The notes: generated by a model not told the origin, from the letters alone. A DNA stretch of 64,000 nt from Spongilla lacustris (GCA_949361645.1 OX442429.1:4567147-4631146); one strand, 5' to 3'. Counted from the stretch's first letter, positions 25,646 through 37,742 are shown. Program-made: numbers and translations.

Positions 25646-26269
25646 ACCACACAACCCTTGGTCATACCAGACGCATTACAATACCACGCAAACACACCAC
25701 ACCCCTCCCTCCACACATAGCACACTACACCACAAATTCCTAGATCCGCCATTGTAACTTTAGGCTGAAAACACCAAGCACAGACAAATTCTCAAGACGG
25801 TTGGTATGCCGCATCGTCAACTACACACATTTAGGTGTACAGAAACACCATTCAGATGCAGCCATACTTATTTTTCATCACACAATAAATGGTTTTGCTT
25901 TGCTATGAATAATGCGGCTTCAGTTGCTTTGTTCGGTCACATAGCCCTAGATGGAACACCCCAGAGACCAGCTCCAGAAACCTTGTAGAGTGTATGGAAG
26001 CCTTTTGGTGGGTACAGTGAAGAAAAAGAGGGCATTCTATTTATGTTCAGAGGTACCATAAGTACACATACACCCACTTACGCTGATGGCACTCACTGAA
26101 GTGCCATTTGGTGCTGATTCACTGACTTCAAAATAGTAGCTGCAGCAAGCACTGGACTGTAGGCATGTAAGAGCAGTACTTTGACAGTGTAGTAAAAGAA
26201 TTATTAAGGAGAAACAACAGTAGATATCAGTATTTAAGACTGGCATTGGTGTACAGGTAAAGAGAAGAT

Positions 26270-26600
26270 GTAACAAGGGAGAATTGAAGGGGAGGGAGGA
26301 GAAGAGGGGAGAGGAGGGGAGAGAGGGAGGAAGGGAGGGAGCATGAAGGGAGGGATGGAGGAGGGGAAAAAGGGAGGAGGGGAGGGAGGAGAAGAGGGAG
26401 GAAGGGAGGGAGCATGAAGGGAGGGATGGAGGAGGGGAGGGAAGGGAAAGAGGGAGGAGGGGAGGGAGGGGAAAGAGGAAGGAAGGAAGGAGGAAGAGGG
26501 AAGGGAAGGAGGAGGGGAGGGGGGAGAAGAGGAGGGAGGGGAGCGGTATGAGAGGAGGGAGGGTAGGATCGAGGGGAGGGAGAGAAGGAAGGTCTTCTTC
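26270..26600. repeat. Purine-rich GGGAGGA minisatellite
   Basis: Polypurine tract with larger units of about 70 bp containing GGGAGCATGAAGGGAGGGAT, repeated at about 26337 and 26407. Pro/Ser/Leu frames on the minus strand are artefacts. Confidence 0.9.
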
Positions 26601-26825
26601 GTCCCCTTCCCTCCACCCCTTCCCTCCAACACTGCAGAAGGAGGGCTTCATCAGGTGAGGACTGGGGCTGAGGTGTGGGTAAGGACTGGGGCTGAGGATG
26701 AGGTTGGGACAGCGTAAGTGAGATGCCTGATTTGTGTGGTCATAAAGTACATGTAAGCAAACAAGGTATTCTAGCAACTATGTGTATAAATATCCAATTG
26801 ATATTGTAGGTCTTTTGTATTTAGA

Positions 26826-26940
26826 TTCATCATTGCATGATTTCCACAATCCCTTGCTTGCTAACTTTTTACTGAGTCATCCTTACATATACACCTAAAT
26901 GTGTTTACTCATCATTTATTGCATCCAAAACAACTGTAAT
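26826..26940. repeat. Second copy of family A single arm
   Basis: Near-identical to 17530-17640 in direct orientation (TCATTGCATGATTTCCACAA ... TGCATCCAAA), followed by an AT microsatellite (26940-26952). Confidence 0.7.
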
Positions 26941-26999
26941 ATATATATATATGGAACGTTCTATGCGATTTTGATGCTTGTGAAAATTATATATATAGC

Positions 27000-27376
27000 A
27001 TCCAATTCAAAGCGCTATATCTTCCACACGGTTTGAGCTCTTGACTTCCTATTTTCAGCACTTCATACTACACCATTTCTGTATGCTAAAATATAATTTG
27101 GGGTCTTGTACTTACTCCGTGCCAGTATTGCAACGTCCGATACCCCATCGGGTTCAAACCCACCATAACTTTCGGTAGGAGTAATCAAATCGCTTCTAAT
27201 TCGGTTTGTAGGTAGGGAGGTCCTATACCTATTGATTTGTTCTGTTCGTTAATTTTCATGCCATCCGTTACGGAGAAACAGCTGTGCAAAGTAAGTACAC
27301 GTTTCCCGCTCGAATCGCGCCTTTATACGTGCACGGAACAGTTTCCATTCTCCGGAGTGCATGAATATTCAACTAT
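27000..27376 (+). repeat. Diverged half of hairpin family B, abutting an assembly gap
   Basis: Matches the left half of the foldback at 58932-59752 in order (ACACCATTTCT, CTCCGTGCC, GGGTT...ACCCACC, TTCTGTTCGTTA, CATCCGTTACGGAGA, CCCGCT..AATCGCGCC). The expected opposing arm would fall in the N gap at 27377-27576. Confidence 0.55.
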
Positions 27377-27576
27377 NNNNNNNNNNNNNNNNNNNNNNNN
27401 NNNNNNNNNNNNNNNNNNNNNNNNNNNNNNNNNNNNNNNNNNNNNNNNNNNNNNNNNNNNNNNNNNNNNNNNNNNNNNNNNNNNNNNNNNNNNNNNNNNN
27501 NNNNNNNNNNNNNNNNNNNNNNNNNNNNNNNNNNNNNNNNNNNNNNNNNNNNNNNNNNNNNNNNNNNNNNNNNNNN
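27377..27576. other. Assembly gap (200 N)
   Basis: Run of 200 N, probably a nominal gap size. It lies exactly where the second arm of a foldback element would be expected, so the gap may be caused by the hairpin. Confidence 1.
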
Positions 27577-28360
27577 TGCTTTTTTGCGTAGTTTTCGGAG
27601 CTTTTACAACGCAAAACGCGTTAGCTTGGGGAGCTTATACATGCAGCGCTCCCCCATACCCGGCCGTAGCTGGGCGGGAGGGGTGCCCCCCTCCCGCACC
27701 CTCCCCGGGGCGGCGCCTAGCTCTAACTGTAAATTACACACCTTTCCATATTCCTATAGATACGCCCCTGGCTAACGTTTGTACCCTCTCGGATCGCTCA
27801 TATAATCGCTCCTATTTCAGTATTGAGTTTCTTTGCAGCCAAAGACATGCAGGATGTGATGTTCTCACCCTGCATGGCACTTGCATGCGTCAGGCATGCA
27901 GAATGAAGTCCATTTGTACAAGTGTTACTGTATACATGTAGTAACCTACTCTATCATCTATGGTATAACTATCAGTATGAGCATAGCTTAATAATATGGC
28001 CATGCTTAGTAAGTGACAAACCTTTTTGTGCCTCAACACACTACAGGGTTTTGTAACTGGAAAGATGCCACTGTTACTTCAGCAAGCATCTTTTATACCC
28101 CCTATATAGTTGAGATTGTATGAGCCTATTGGCGGGGTACGTTGCTTCATATTGGGGTGGACACTTCGTCCATAAAATAACAACGGTGTAGTAGCGGCCC
28201 CGGGTCCATGGGCATGGCATAGATTATAGCGCTTGTATCAGATGCGCTATGCATTGCGTGAAGATTTTTTTTACGACGTCGCTTGAATTTGTTTCATTCA
28301 TGACAGACAGACATGACCATCTATAAAAAGGCTAAATTAAAAATATGATCTGCAGAGGCT
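27577..28360. other. No gene recognised
   Basis: Contains a GC-rich island (27655-27720) with CGGGAGGGGTGCCCCCCTCC inverted symmetry resembling a non-autonomous element terminus. Otherwise AT-rich and featureless to me. Confidence 0.4.
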
Positions 28361-28620
28361 CAAAAATAAAATCGGTGATGCAGGATTTGTAGGCATGCAG
28401 CAATTGAGTAAAAAGTAAGGATACAAGGAACATTCATTAATGTATAAATATTATTATACAGACGCTACATTATTCATCAAATCTACCTGCTGAAATTCTG
28501 TGCTAAATGTAGGTCTGTAATATTTATACATTATGTATAAATTCCGTAATTCCTTGTTTCCTTACTTTTTACTCAATTGCTGACTACAAATCCTACATCA
28601 CCAATTTTATTTGTATTAAG
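28361..28620. mobile_element. Hairpin MITE (family A), diverged copy
   Basis: Arms AAAATAAAATCGGTGATGCA...GGATACAAGGAA (28361-28430) and the near reverse complement TTCCTTGTTTCCTTACTTTT... (28550-28619), with a loop that itself pairs (TAATGTATAAATATTATTAT). Internal CAAGGAA/TTCCTTG and AAAAAGTAAGGA words link it to copies at 15327 and 21220. Confidence 0.7.
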
Positions 28621-28808
28621 ATTTTTTTATATTTTATAAAGGATAGCATTCTGCCGATTTCATATTAATACTACCCTTTTAAATATGATAAATAACTTTG
28701 CAATGTCTTGACAAGACTCGACCTTGTCATGGCTTGACAACTGCATGCGACTGATCTTGGCATGTCAAAGTCTTCAACGCATGAAATTTCTGCAAAGCGG
28801 ATTGTAGG

Positions 28809-28842
28809 CAGGGGGAGGGGGGGGGGGGGGGGGGGGGGGGGG
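28809..28842. repeat. Poly-G homopolymer
   Basis: About 34 G with one A near the start. Similar long G or C runs recur through the window (for example 1507-1537, 34890-34908, 34936-34954, 54521-54546, 54560-54593). Confidence 0.95.
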
Positions 28843-29545
28843 TTCTCGCGGCCACCACCAGGAAATATATAGGACAGCGCTGTAAGCTATTAATTGTCGA
28901 TAAGCTCACAACCTTACCGATAGTTGACCCTAGCTAAGTTTAGTAAGTTATCATTATTAATCAATCACGTGAGATTTCATTAAACAGCTACTGAGTGCCG
29001 GTGTCAGGTAGAATAGGGGACGTACCCTTACATAGAAAACTTAAAGGGGACCCTTATAAATTATATACTTGTGGAGGACTGCATGCATGGGATGCGGTTC
29101 TTCTTGTATTACGCAGCTAATGCAAGATCAACAGACTCAATACCCTGAGTCGAGGTGTTGATTAATTCCATTCGTTGGAGGCCCAGCACCGTCGAAGAGG
29201 CTACTTTCTTTTGTGTCCATCGTTTATCTGATGGCCGCTGCCTGGGCCATGCATACTGACTTTGTGTATAAGGACACATTTAGTGTGTGCGGCCCGGCCG
29301 GCTGTGTGTATAAGTTAATTAAATTGGTATCTATCAGTTGAACGTTGCTATTGCGCTAGCCGTGTGTACTGGCAGTACACGGTATACACCTACATTTAGT
29401 GACGATAGGATCAAAGACGGGCGGTTTACTTTTAAACTGAGATATGCACCAATGTCTTCTACAAGGCGTGTATCCCTCTTCCTTTTCTAAATCAAAACAA
29501 GCGTTAAGTAGGTAACAGGCATATATAAAGGTGCACGGTCATCAC

Positions 29546-29602
29546 TAGTTGGGCGTAGCCCGACCTTCCGCCAATACGCGAAGGTCGGGCTACGCCCAAC
29601 TA
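29546..29602. mobile_element. 57-bp palindromic insertion with 9-bp target-site duplication
   Basis: Perfect inverted arms TAGTTGGGCGTAGCCCGACC.. (29546-29568) and the reverse complement (29580-29602) with an 11-base loop. It is flanked on both sides by GGTCATCAC (29537-29545 and 29603-29611). An insertion this small with exact 9-bp direct repeats fits a minimal non-autonomous Mutator-like (9 bp) or hAT-like (8 bp) element. Confidence 0.8.
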
Positions 29603-29730
29603 GGTCATCACAAGTTCACAACTGCAAGGTGACGCGAGTACATGTGCGATGCCATCGACCTAGCTGCTGCATGAACCTGGGCGGCTGGAGCCTAAGTTCC
29701 CTCTCAGTCAGTAGAATAACGCCTATACGT

Positions 29731-29750
29731 TAAAAAAAAAAAAAAAAAAA
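29731..29750. repeat. Poly-A tract
   Basis: Twenty A residues; could be the 3-prime end of a retroposed sequence. No source recognised. The following 29820-30140 has GTAGATTT/AAATCTACGTAG words and an A-rich AACAAC stretch but no clear gene. Confidence 0.6.
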
Positions 29751-30195
29751 AACTCTGATGACCGTCTGCACGCCTTGTGCTGGCTATATCAAAATCGATA
29801 CCGTTTTTACATGTATATTAGATGGGGGTCCCTATTTCTACGAGGGGTATACGTAGATTTATAGGGACGGGGTCCTTAAATCTACGTAGATTTGGGGCTG
29901 GGGATCCCCAATGCTCCGGAGATTTCCTAATTCTATGGGTGCGTCTATCCTATAGGGTCCCAGTGGAAACAACATGTTTCGAGGAACTGACTGAAACAAC
30001 ATGCAGGCAACGTAGAGTATACGCGTATTACGCGGAAACTGAAATAACGGAAACAACTCAGAACTGACACAACAGCAAACAACGGGCACCAATTGGAACT
30101 CATGACTGGAAAGAACGTTACAAGCTACGTAGATACAGACGATCAATATTTAAATGGCAGCTATAGGCCAGGGTGTCTGTGTTTGTTTGTGCATG

Positions 30196-30229
30196 TGTGT
30201 GTGTGTGTGTGTGTGGGGGGGGGGGGGGG
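30196..30229. repeat. GT then poly-G microsatellite
   Basis: (GT)n followed by about 14 G. The surrounding 30140-30650 contains no supported gene. Confidence 0.85.
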
Positions 30230-30653
30230 TTCACAGGCATATGATATGGATGAATCATGGTAGATTCGCCGCTGACTGCACCTTATGCCATGGTATCTGA
30301 ATATGTGTACTTCATGCACAGGTGTGTCATCCTAAAACAGGAATGAAGTCAATACTTAGTGCTATGCGTGGAATTCGTGCCAAAATTACAACTACTAAAT
30401 ACTGCATTGCATTACATGCATGTGGGTATGTATATACCCCTGCGTCAGTAGTGCCTTCCACACCCACAGGAGTACCAACAATGGGTAGCATCCGCATTCC
30501 TGTGACACTCCGATTGTCTATACAGTATATGTCATATTGGCAAGCTGACAGTAGCATGGCTAGGGCCCATGCGTCGTTGCAGACTTGCAGCCTATAGCAG
30601 CAGCTAGGGTAGTGGATACTGGTCCAATTCCAGTGCCAGTGTCATAGGAAATT

Positions 30654-30850
30654 CTGTCCCCCCCTTTCACTGTCCCCCGGACATTTTTTTCCTAGGCATG
30701 GCTGTCCCCCGGACAATTTTTTCTAGGTACCACTGTCCCCTCGGACAATGCATGGTTCCTAGGAAAGAATGTCTGGGGGGACATTTGTGCCTAGGAGAAA
30801 ATGTCCCCCCATTTCTCCTCGGCATAAATGTTCCCCCAAACATTCCCAAA
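30654..30850. repeat. Cluster of short inverted TGTCCCCC repeats
   Basis: Repeated words CTGTCCCCCGGACA..TTTTTTCCTAGG occur in direct and inverted orientation (30673, 30709, 30740, 30770, 30800, 30830), giving a foldback region of about 200 bp. It resembles a degenerate MITE with multiple subterminal repeats. Confidence 0.6.
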
Positions 30851-31293
30851 GGATTGCGCCTTTCTTTTTCGCGTGATTTATTCAATTGAATGTTGAAATG
30901 GCAAATTTTTTAATTACGCTGATCAATAAATGCACAGTTAATGGATTTACCTCTCTAAATATGTCAGGCATGTATATGTGCATACTTAAATGATGCCAGA
31001 AGTCAATTAAATGAGCGACAGCAATTTTTGTCATCAATGTCAAAAAGCAAGCAAATTAAGTCATCCATACAATGCAGCAGTCACCACAATACCATGTTTG
31101 ATCAGTTCTGAAGCCAGACCATATCTAGATCTTGATCTGGAATGCTGTCACACTGCTTATGACAACGATCACATGCGGCCATTTCACCGTCTTCAGGTCA
31201 CTGCATGGGAGTTGGCACCACATTCCTCAGCACCCCAAAAACATGCCGTGCGGCTCGGATTGCAAAGAATATCAATTATTGATCTAATTTTGA

Positions 31294-33844
31294 ACGATGC
31301 GATGGTATAGTAATCCGTCTTTTATCGTGAACCAAATAAGCGATATTCTAGTAATCCTGCACCGCAATAGCATCTCCAGAGATATGTGTCACATGTGTCA
31401 TAGTCTTGAACCACCCCCTCTGAGTACCGTGGCTATGTCACACCTGTAACTTTAACTTGTGACCAAACTAAGCGATGACCACAATAGCATCTCCTGAGGT
31501 CTGTGTCACACATCTGTGCATATGTCATGGTCATGACCCACCCCCTCTGAGGACCGTGGCTATGTCACACCTTTGAGAGTGACAAGTGCTACCTTGTGAG
31601 CAAACTAAGCGATGTTCTGGAAATTCACAGTAGCATTACCTGAGGTCTGTGTCACACATCTGTGCATGTGTCATGGTCTTGACCCACCCCATCTGAGGAC
31701 CGTGGCTATGTCACACCTGACAAAGTGCAACCTTGTGACCAAACTAATAGATGTTCTAGGAATCCTGCACCACAATAGCATCTCCTGAGGTCTGTGCCAC
31801 ACATCTGTGCATGTGTCATGGTTGTGACCCACCCCCTCTGAGGATCGTGGCTATGTGACAGGGTGGCCAAACTAGGCGATGTTCTAGTAATCCTGCACCA
31901 CAATAGCTTCTCATTTTGGTGCCTTTGTATGTGTGGATCTGAAAAAGGAGTGCACATAACTGTTAGAGATGGCTTTACTTAGAACTTGAATGTGCAAGAT
32001 TGTATAAGCCCAGGAAATGTTATAGTTAATTTTAAAAATAACAAAACCTTGGAACTCTAATTCTCTTTTAAATTTTTTTCTGGCTGGAATATTGAATTGA
32101 ACTCTACTGCAATACAAAATCAGTATGCTAGGAAATGACAATTATTGCTTGTGGCATGCAGGCCTCACAAAATCCATTACATGATATCATAAAGCAATTT
32201 CCATATTAGCTTGCATTTATATTTTTGCATGCTATACTTTTGAGTACACCAGTAAAGTATCAAGCCAGGTGTTCAGTATTGTAATATCCACTAGTTGACC
32301 GTCAGCACTGAATGAGATCACAGTCCAACTTGAATAATCATGCACCATCTGCTTTTAAATGATGCATTACATGTTTTTTCACCTGTGAACAGCATGTAGC
32401 CATTTTATCTTCAGGTGTTGTGAGTTCTTTCATAAAGTTGTTTGCTGTGTGCCATAAGTTAATCCTAAAGCACTTGACAAGGATGTATTATATTATGAAT
32501 AACTTCTGATCATCCTGATAACAGTATACTTCAAGCACTGCTATTATACCATCGACACAGTCATTTTGCAATCCACAGTTAAGAGAGTATGCTTTCTCTT
32601 TTTGCAGCACATGCTACATTATACTACTAAGTATTCATTCATTATGAAATATCAATTTCTTACAGCTAGGCTTGTGGCATATTGCAAGTATGAACAGAAC
32701 GTGGTTCAAGTTCATCCATAAGACTGACAAATGCCTTCTGAACTGAAGTGAAATTCTGTGCATCCATTGCTGCTGTATGGTTATTATATGTAAGTGGGCA
32801 CAGGATCTGTTTTTATGTGTGGCTTATACCCTTCAGCATCAAATGCAAAGGTTTTGCAGCAAGAGCCTGCAAAGCAGCATTCATCCAACACCTAAATGTT
32901 GCGTTTTAATGCACCTTGTTAACTTGTCTGGAGATGTCCAACACTGTTAGTGGTACAAAATAATATATCAATTCTTAACTTTAAACTATACCCATCATCA
33001 TCTCTTGCACATCAGCTTCTCTGCATGTGAAATACAGGTGAAAGCTGTAAGTCATGATGAGAAATTGACACCACCTAAACCATCTTCATGAATAAGCACA
33101 AACAATTAACAGTTATAACATTCATTACAGTATAGGTAATTTTCGAATCAAAACTTTATCCCCAGACATACCGATTTGGACTTACTCTTTTTATCTGAAG
33201 AAATTGCAACTCTGGTGCAATGCAAAGAAAAATGTCACTTCACCACATGCCTGCAGCCTACGTGTATAAAGATCCCAGCTTATACATCCTGAAAAAAATG
33301 CACAGGTGTGTGACACAGACCTCAGGAGAAGCTATTTTGGTGCAGGATTCCTAGAACTTCGCTTACTTTGGTCACAAGGTTGAACATTGTCACTTTCACA
33401 GGTGTGACATAGCCATGGTCCTCAGATGGGGTGGGTCATAACCATGACACATGCACAGATGTGTGACACAGACCTGAGGAGATGCTGTTGTGGAGCAGGA
33501 TTCCTCAAACACTGCTTAGTTTGGTCACCCTGTCACTCTCACAGGTGTGACATAGCCATGGTCCTCAGAGGGGGTGGGTCACAACCACGACACATTCACA
33601 GATGTGTGAACAGACCCCCGGAGATGCTACTGTGTGCAGGATTCCTAGAACATCGCTTAGTTTGGTCACAATTAAGGTTGAACTTTGTCACTTTCACAGG
33701 TGTGACAGCCATGCGCGGTTCTCAGAGGGGGTGGGGTCAAGACGATGTCATATGCACAGATGCGCATGTGACACAGACCTCTTGTGATGCAGAATTACTA
33801 AAACATTGCTTAGTATAGTTTGATTCAAGATTACATCGCATCGA
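31294..33844. mobile_element. Foldback-type element with tandem-repeat arms
   Basis: The left arm (31294-31905) contains about five partial units of 117-146 bp marked by CACAATAGCATCTCCTGAGG (near 31365, 31482, 31628, 31772, 31901). The right arm (about 33300-33844) contains four units in reverse complement (near 33335, 33479, 33620, 33781). Outermost ends CGATGCGATGG and CATCGCATCG are also inverted. The middle 1.4 kb (31906-33300) is AT-rich with no ORF above background. Long, internally repetitive inverted arms are the architecture of Drosophila FB and Galileo-type elements; superfamily is not assignable without termini or TSD. Confidence 0.7.
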
Positions 33845-33849
33845 ATTTA

Positions 33850-34598
33850 CAGACCTGCCAACTCTCACGCATTTCGCGGGAGACTCATGCATTTACACTG
33901 AGACACTCTCACACACTCACGCTAGCCATATCCTTTCTCACGCATATCCGTCTATGTCTTTGCAGAAATATTTTAGCACCGCAAAATGACTGCATCCATG
34001 TGCATCCATGGGAATTATAGTCAATTTCTGATGAATTCCCTCTAAAAAGAATTGCTGGATTTTGAGTACATGCATGAAGATTTCACTATATGTACCCGCA
34101 TTATGAGGCAGATTCCTTTTTTTTTTTTGCATCTCAAACAGATAGTTTACCATTGGCTCAAGTCATTGCATAGTTGAGTGGTTTTAGATTTATGGCGTAA
34201 GAGGTATATGCAGACTTTTTTAAAAGAACATATTCCTTTTAGAGTGTTACAAAAATTGCGTAAAAACTGTATTAAACGTCGTGAAAATGGTTTAAAATTG
34301 AGGCTCTAAGTTAAATACATGTAATCATCTCTCAGGGTAGGAGTGATATGCACCTGATTCATAGACTTGCGTGACGACTCCGATGTTGATTGTGTGTTTA
34401 GTTAACTTGCTTGTTGTACGTCAACTATATTTTTGAAAGTAATGGCCTTTTAATCATCACCTGTGATAGAGTAGTGCGCGGCTATGTTAATGTAGGTAGT
34501 TCCAAAGTGGTAAGTTTATCATCTTTGATGCTCACGCATTACAACCCTAAAATTGCCCATTCTCCCGCAAAATTATCAAAGCACAGTTGGCAGGTCTG
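33850..34598. mobile_element. Non-autonomous TIR element, TIR CAGACCTGCCAACT
   Basis: Ends CAGACCTGCCAACTCTC and the inverted AGTTGGCAGGTCTG bound 749 bp. Flanks are GAATTTA on the left and AATTTG on the right, a plausible but imperfect short target duplication (GAATTT if the terminal base is shared). It also has internal CTCACGCATTT...AATGCGTGAG-like and CTCCCGC/GCGGGAG inverted words. No transposase. Confidence 0.65.
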
Positions 34599-34846
34599 AA
34601 TTTGTGTGGAATATACCCCGGTACACGGCTGTTTGCGGCCATACATTTTGTGGTTATTTACCCGAAATATTGAAATGATTACGTAGTGCCTTAGCAACGC
34701 CCATGACAGGTTGAACAAAAACGTGAGCCAGCACAAAACAGGTTGGTTATTGTCACTATTTGAAAACACGAAATAAAGCCAGCATCATTTTTCTATTTGC
34801 AGTGCTTACCTCATGCTACAGTTTCGTTGCCACGGCGCGTTATAGG

Positions 34847-35644
34847 CAGTGGGTGTTGGGCGCCCGGGGGCAAAATGCACTAATGGCGCCCCCCCCCCCC
34901 CCCCCCCCTTGCGTTTGGCCAAATCCAAATACTGGGGGGGGGGGGGGGGGGGGGCGGTCCCCCTCGAGTTTGGCCAAATACGACTACTTCCCTTTGCGTT
35001 TGGCAACGGATACATGGATACGAGGGACAAGGGGAGTCCCCTTGCGTTTGGCCAAGTCAGGGGCGGATCCAGGATTTAGGTACAGGGGGCGTGGCGGGAC
35101 ACGCCTACCCCCAGCAAGCGGGGTCTGGGGCGGAGCCCCAGCCGCTTTGCAGCTTTCGCACTTTTTTAAAGTCACAAAACATAGCATAATTGCGTAGAAA
35201 CATGCTAAAACCAGGTAGAATAATAGATAACCTGCTTCCAGACTTTCTTGTAGTCTTGCACGCCACGTTATTGAACCGATATACGGTATATCCGCTCAAC
35301 GATATCCATAGTTTAATATTTTAACTGCATCATGTGAGTTGGGACATTAAAATCAACCACTACATGTATTGGAGGATCGTTGCGCGCCCTGCTGCTTAAT
35401 TTCTTGTTCCAAAATTCAGCTCCAATTATACGAAAATAAAATCACAATTTCAACAGCAGTTTGCACGGACTTACTGTTTCTAATCAATAAACATAAGAGC
35501 ATTAACATAAGCCTTTCCTCGGCTTATTATCCGGTACGCATTGCAATGCTATTTATAGCATACATCTAGGCATTTTGGCGCCCCCCTTAGGTCGGCGCCC
35601 GGGGCAATTGCCCCCCCCCCCCCCTCCCCCTCGCTACGCCACTG
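34847..35644. mobile_element. Non-autonomous hAT-like element with 8-bp TSD
   Basis: Starts CAGTGGGTGTTGGGCGCCCGG and ends CGCTACGCCACTG (inverted CAGTGGCGTAGCG), flanked by identical GTTATAGG at 34839-34846 and 35645-35652. An 8-bp TSD with CAGTGGCG-type ends is diagnostic of hAT. Inside are G/C runs and copies of CTTGCGTTTGGCCAAAT (34909, 34968, 34996, 35042). A second GGGGCGGATCCAGGATTTAG hAT-type terminus at 35058 hints at a nested element. Confidence 0.85.
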
Positions 35645-35652
35645 GTTATAGG

Positions 35653-36212
35653 TCGTGAAAGCGGGTAACTCGCGATATACCTCTCCTATTGGAAGCAAAT
35701 TATCTACGTTCCCAACCGATAGAAAGTCGAAATCAAAGCTGAATCTTGAAAGACTTAGAAGGTACTAGCTTATAATTGTATGTGCTAAAAGCCAACTTTT
35801 TTTTTTGCCAGAGATTTTTGGTACCAACGTTACGCGAGAAAAGCGATCTTGTCATTGCTGGTAGGAGGAGTGTCGCTGCTACATTTTGTGGAGTCAAGGA
35901 GAGTAGATGCTCCTTTACCATTAGCACCAAGTGTCGAACTTTGTCAGGAACTGAATGGTACGTCCTTTGTAGTCCGTTGAACCTTGCATGTATGGATTCA
36001 GCCTCCTGTGTTCTCCGAGGAGGCCAAAGCCAACATGCGTACAGGCCTACTTAATCCACCATAATCTGAATGAAGCAACACATGGATACAGGCTGATACT
36101 GATTTGGGCCCTTGTACGTACACGTATATGTAGTATTGTAGTACATGTATTAATAATCGCTAACGTAAGTAAGTCTGGGTACGAGCGAAGAGCCGCCGCT
36201 CCCCCATTGAAT
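35653..36212. other. No gene recognised
   Basis: Contains a 92-codon frame (35776-36054) without recognisable features and a GTCTGGGTACGAG word at 36174. I see no supported gene. Confidence 0.4.
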
Positions 36213-36586
36213 CACTCGACAGGTAAGACACTTGTGTAATGCAAACATGCGTGTATCTACACGACACATTTAGTGCGCATTCGGCTATTTCCTGATGAAT
36301 GCAACTAAATGCGTTCTTTTTTCGAGTGTGCAAAAGGCGTAGGAAAAAAGTGTACCGATTTCAGTTACGGTAGGTACTTGGAAATCATTTCACGTAATGT
36401 TAAATCTGCGTACCCAAAATTTACGTCAGAACTTGTGACTGGTTTTTAGGAAGACTACGAGAGGTAAGTCTTTTTGAAAATGTGTTCTCGATAGTTCAAG
36501 GACAATAAAACTTCAATTTTGCCCCGATCGTGGAGGTTTGTATACGCTCTTTCGCACAGTGTTATGTATACATGTATAACCCATAC

Positions 36587-37735
36587 CATAGATAGTATAG
36601 TAAGGGGATTGGAAGCGAGGCTAATCAAGACGAGTTAACACCTCCTCTCCACGTTACAGCACTTATAAGAATTCCGTACAAGTACCATAGATCCTACAGG
36701 GCATACATGTACTGGTTTAAATACAACAACAGTGCATGGCTATTGAAGCTTCAGTTTGAGGTGAAACATCCAGCCAATTCCTTTGAAGACATTCTGCTAG
36801 AGATGATTTGAATTGAAGAGATGTCAGTTTTGGCTGAATTGGGACTAAATAGTAACCATGAGTGATGGCTGGTGGTACTCTTTGGAGAATATTCAATGGT
36901 ATTGATACATGAAGGAATTGAAAATATCTCTCCTAGCATAGTGCTTCCTTCTAAGAAGCTTAAAACCCCTTCTCAAGCTACATGTATCATGCTACCACCT
37001 AGAAATGAAAGATACACAAGTTAGTGGACTCCATCCACACTCGAAGCGTATTTTGTGCGTGACACGTATCAATAAAAGTACGTAGCTATGGGCATACAGA
37101 TAGGACTAACCAACAACAAAACACGACGAACTGATCAATAGGCACGAGCCGCATAACTGCCCGCGCGCATAAACGGTGCACAATTAAGTTAATGGACTCC
37201 ATCCACACGCGATCGAGATGCATGTTGTGCGTGACACGTATCAGAAAATGACGAAAAAAGTAGCTATGCACATACAAATAGGACTAACCAACAACAAAAC
37301 ATGACGAACTGAACAATAGGCACAACTGCCCGCGCACAAACGGTGCACAAGTTAATGGACTCCATCCACACTCGAGGCGTGACACGTATCAGAAAATGAC
37401 GAAAAAAGTAGCTATGTACATACAAATAGGACTAATCAACAACAAAACACGTCGAACTGATCAATACGCACAACTACCCGCGCACAAACGGTGCACAAGT
37501 GCGATGCGTCCTGTAAATAATAAAATTCTGATTTTCGAATTTGCCCGTCATATTTTCTCCACCTAAAACGCTTACAGATGTTCTCCTACGTCTGTGAAGC
37601 ACTTAGGAGCAAGTAACAAGACACCAAAACATACCGAACGGCAGATACTAACGATTTCGTACTTTTCAGGAGGTGTTAAAAATGTAACGCGCTAGTGATG
37701 CGCTCACGTGACTCGTTTCCAATATACTATCTATG
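36587..37735. mobile_element. 1.15-kb TIR element with internal 165-bp repeats
   Basis: Termini CATAGATAGTATA and the inverted TATACTATCTATG, flanked by CCCATAC (36580-36586 and 37736-37742). The right duplication arm has the uninterrupted site (AACCATACGCAATACG, reverse complement near 60945), proving insertion. Inside, a unit of about 165 bp with GGACTCCATCCACAC..CG..GTGCGTGACACGTATC recurs at about 37020, 37190 and 37350. No ORF of note. The 7-bp repeat does not clearly identify a superfamily. Confidence 0.8.
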
Positions 37736-37742
37736 CCCATAC

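Noticed and set aside
26037..26777. 246-codon Pro/Ser/Leu-rich minus frame
   Set aside because: Polypurine minisatellite translation.
27237..27941. 234-codon frame across the N gap
   Set aside because: Open only because N codons are unspecified; the left part is a foldback repeat.
34760..35197. 145-codon frame with Pro run and GGGGGG run
   Set aside because: Lies over the hAT-like non-autonomous element; frame produced by G/C homopolymers.
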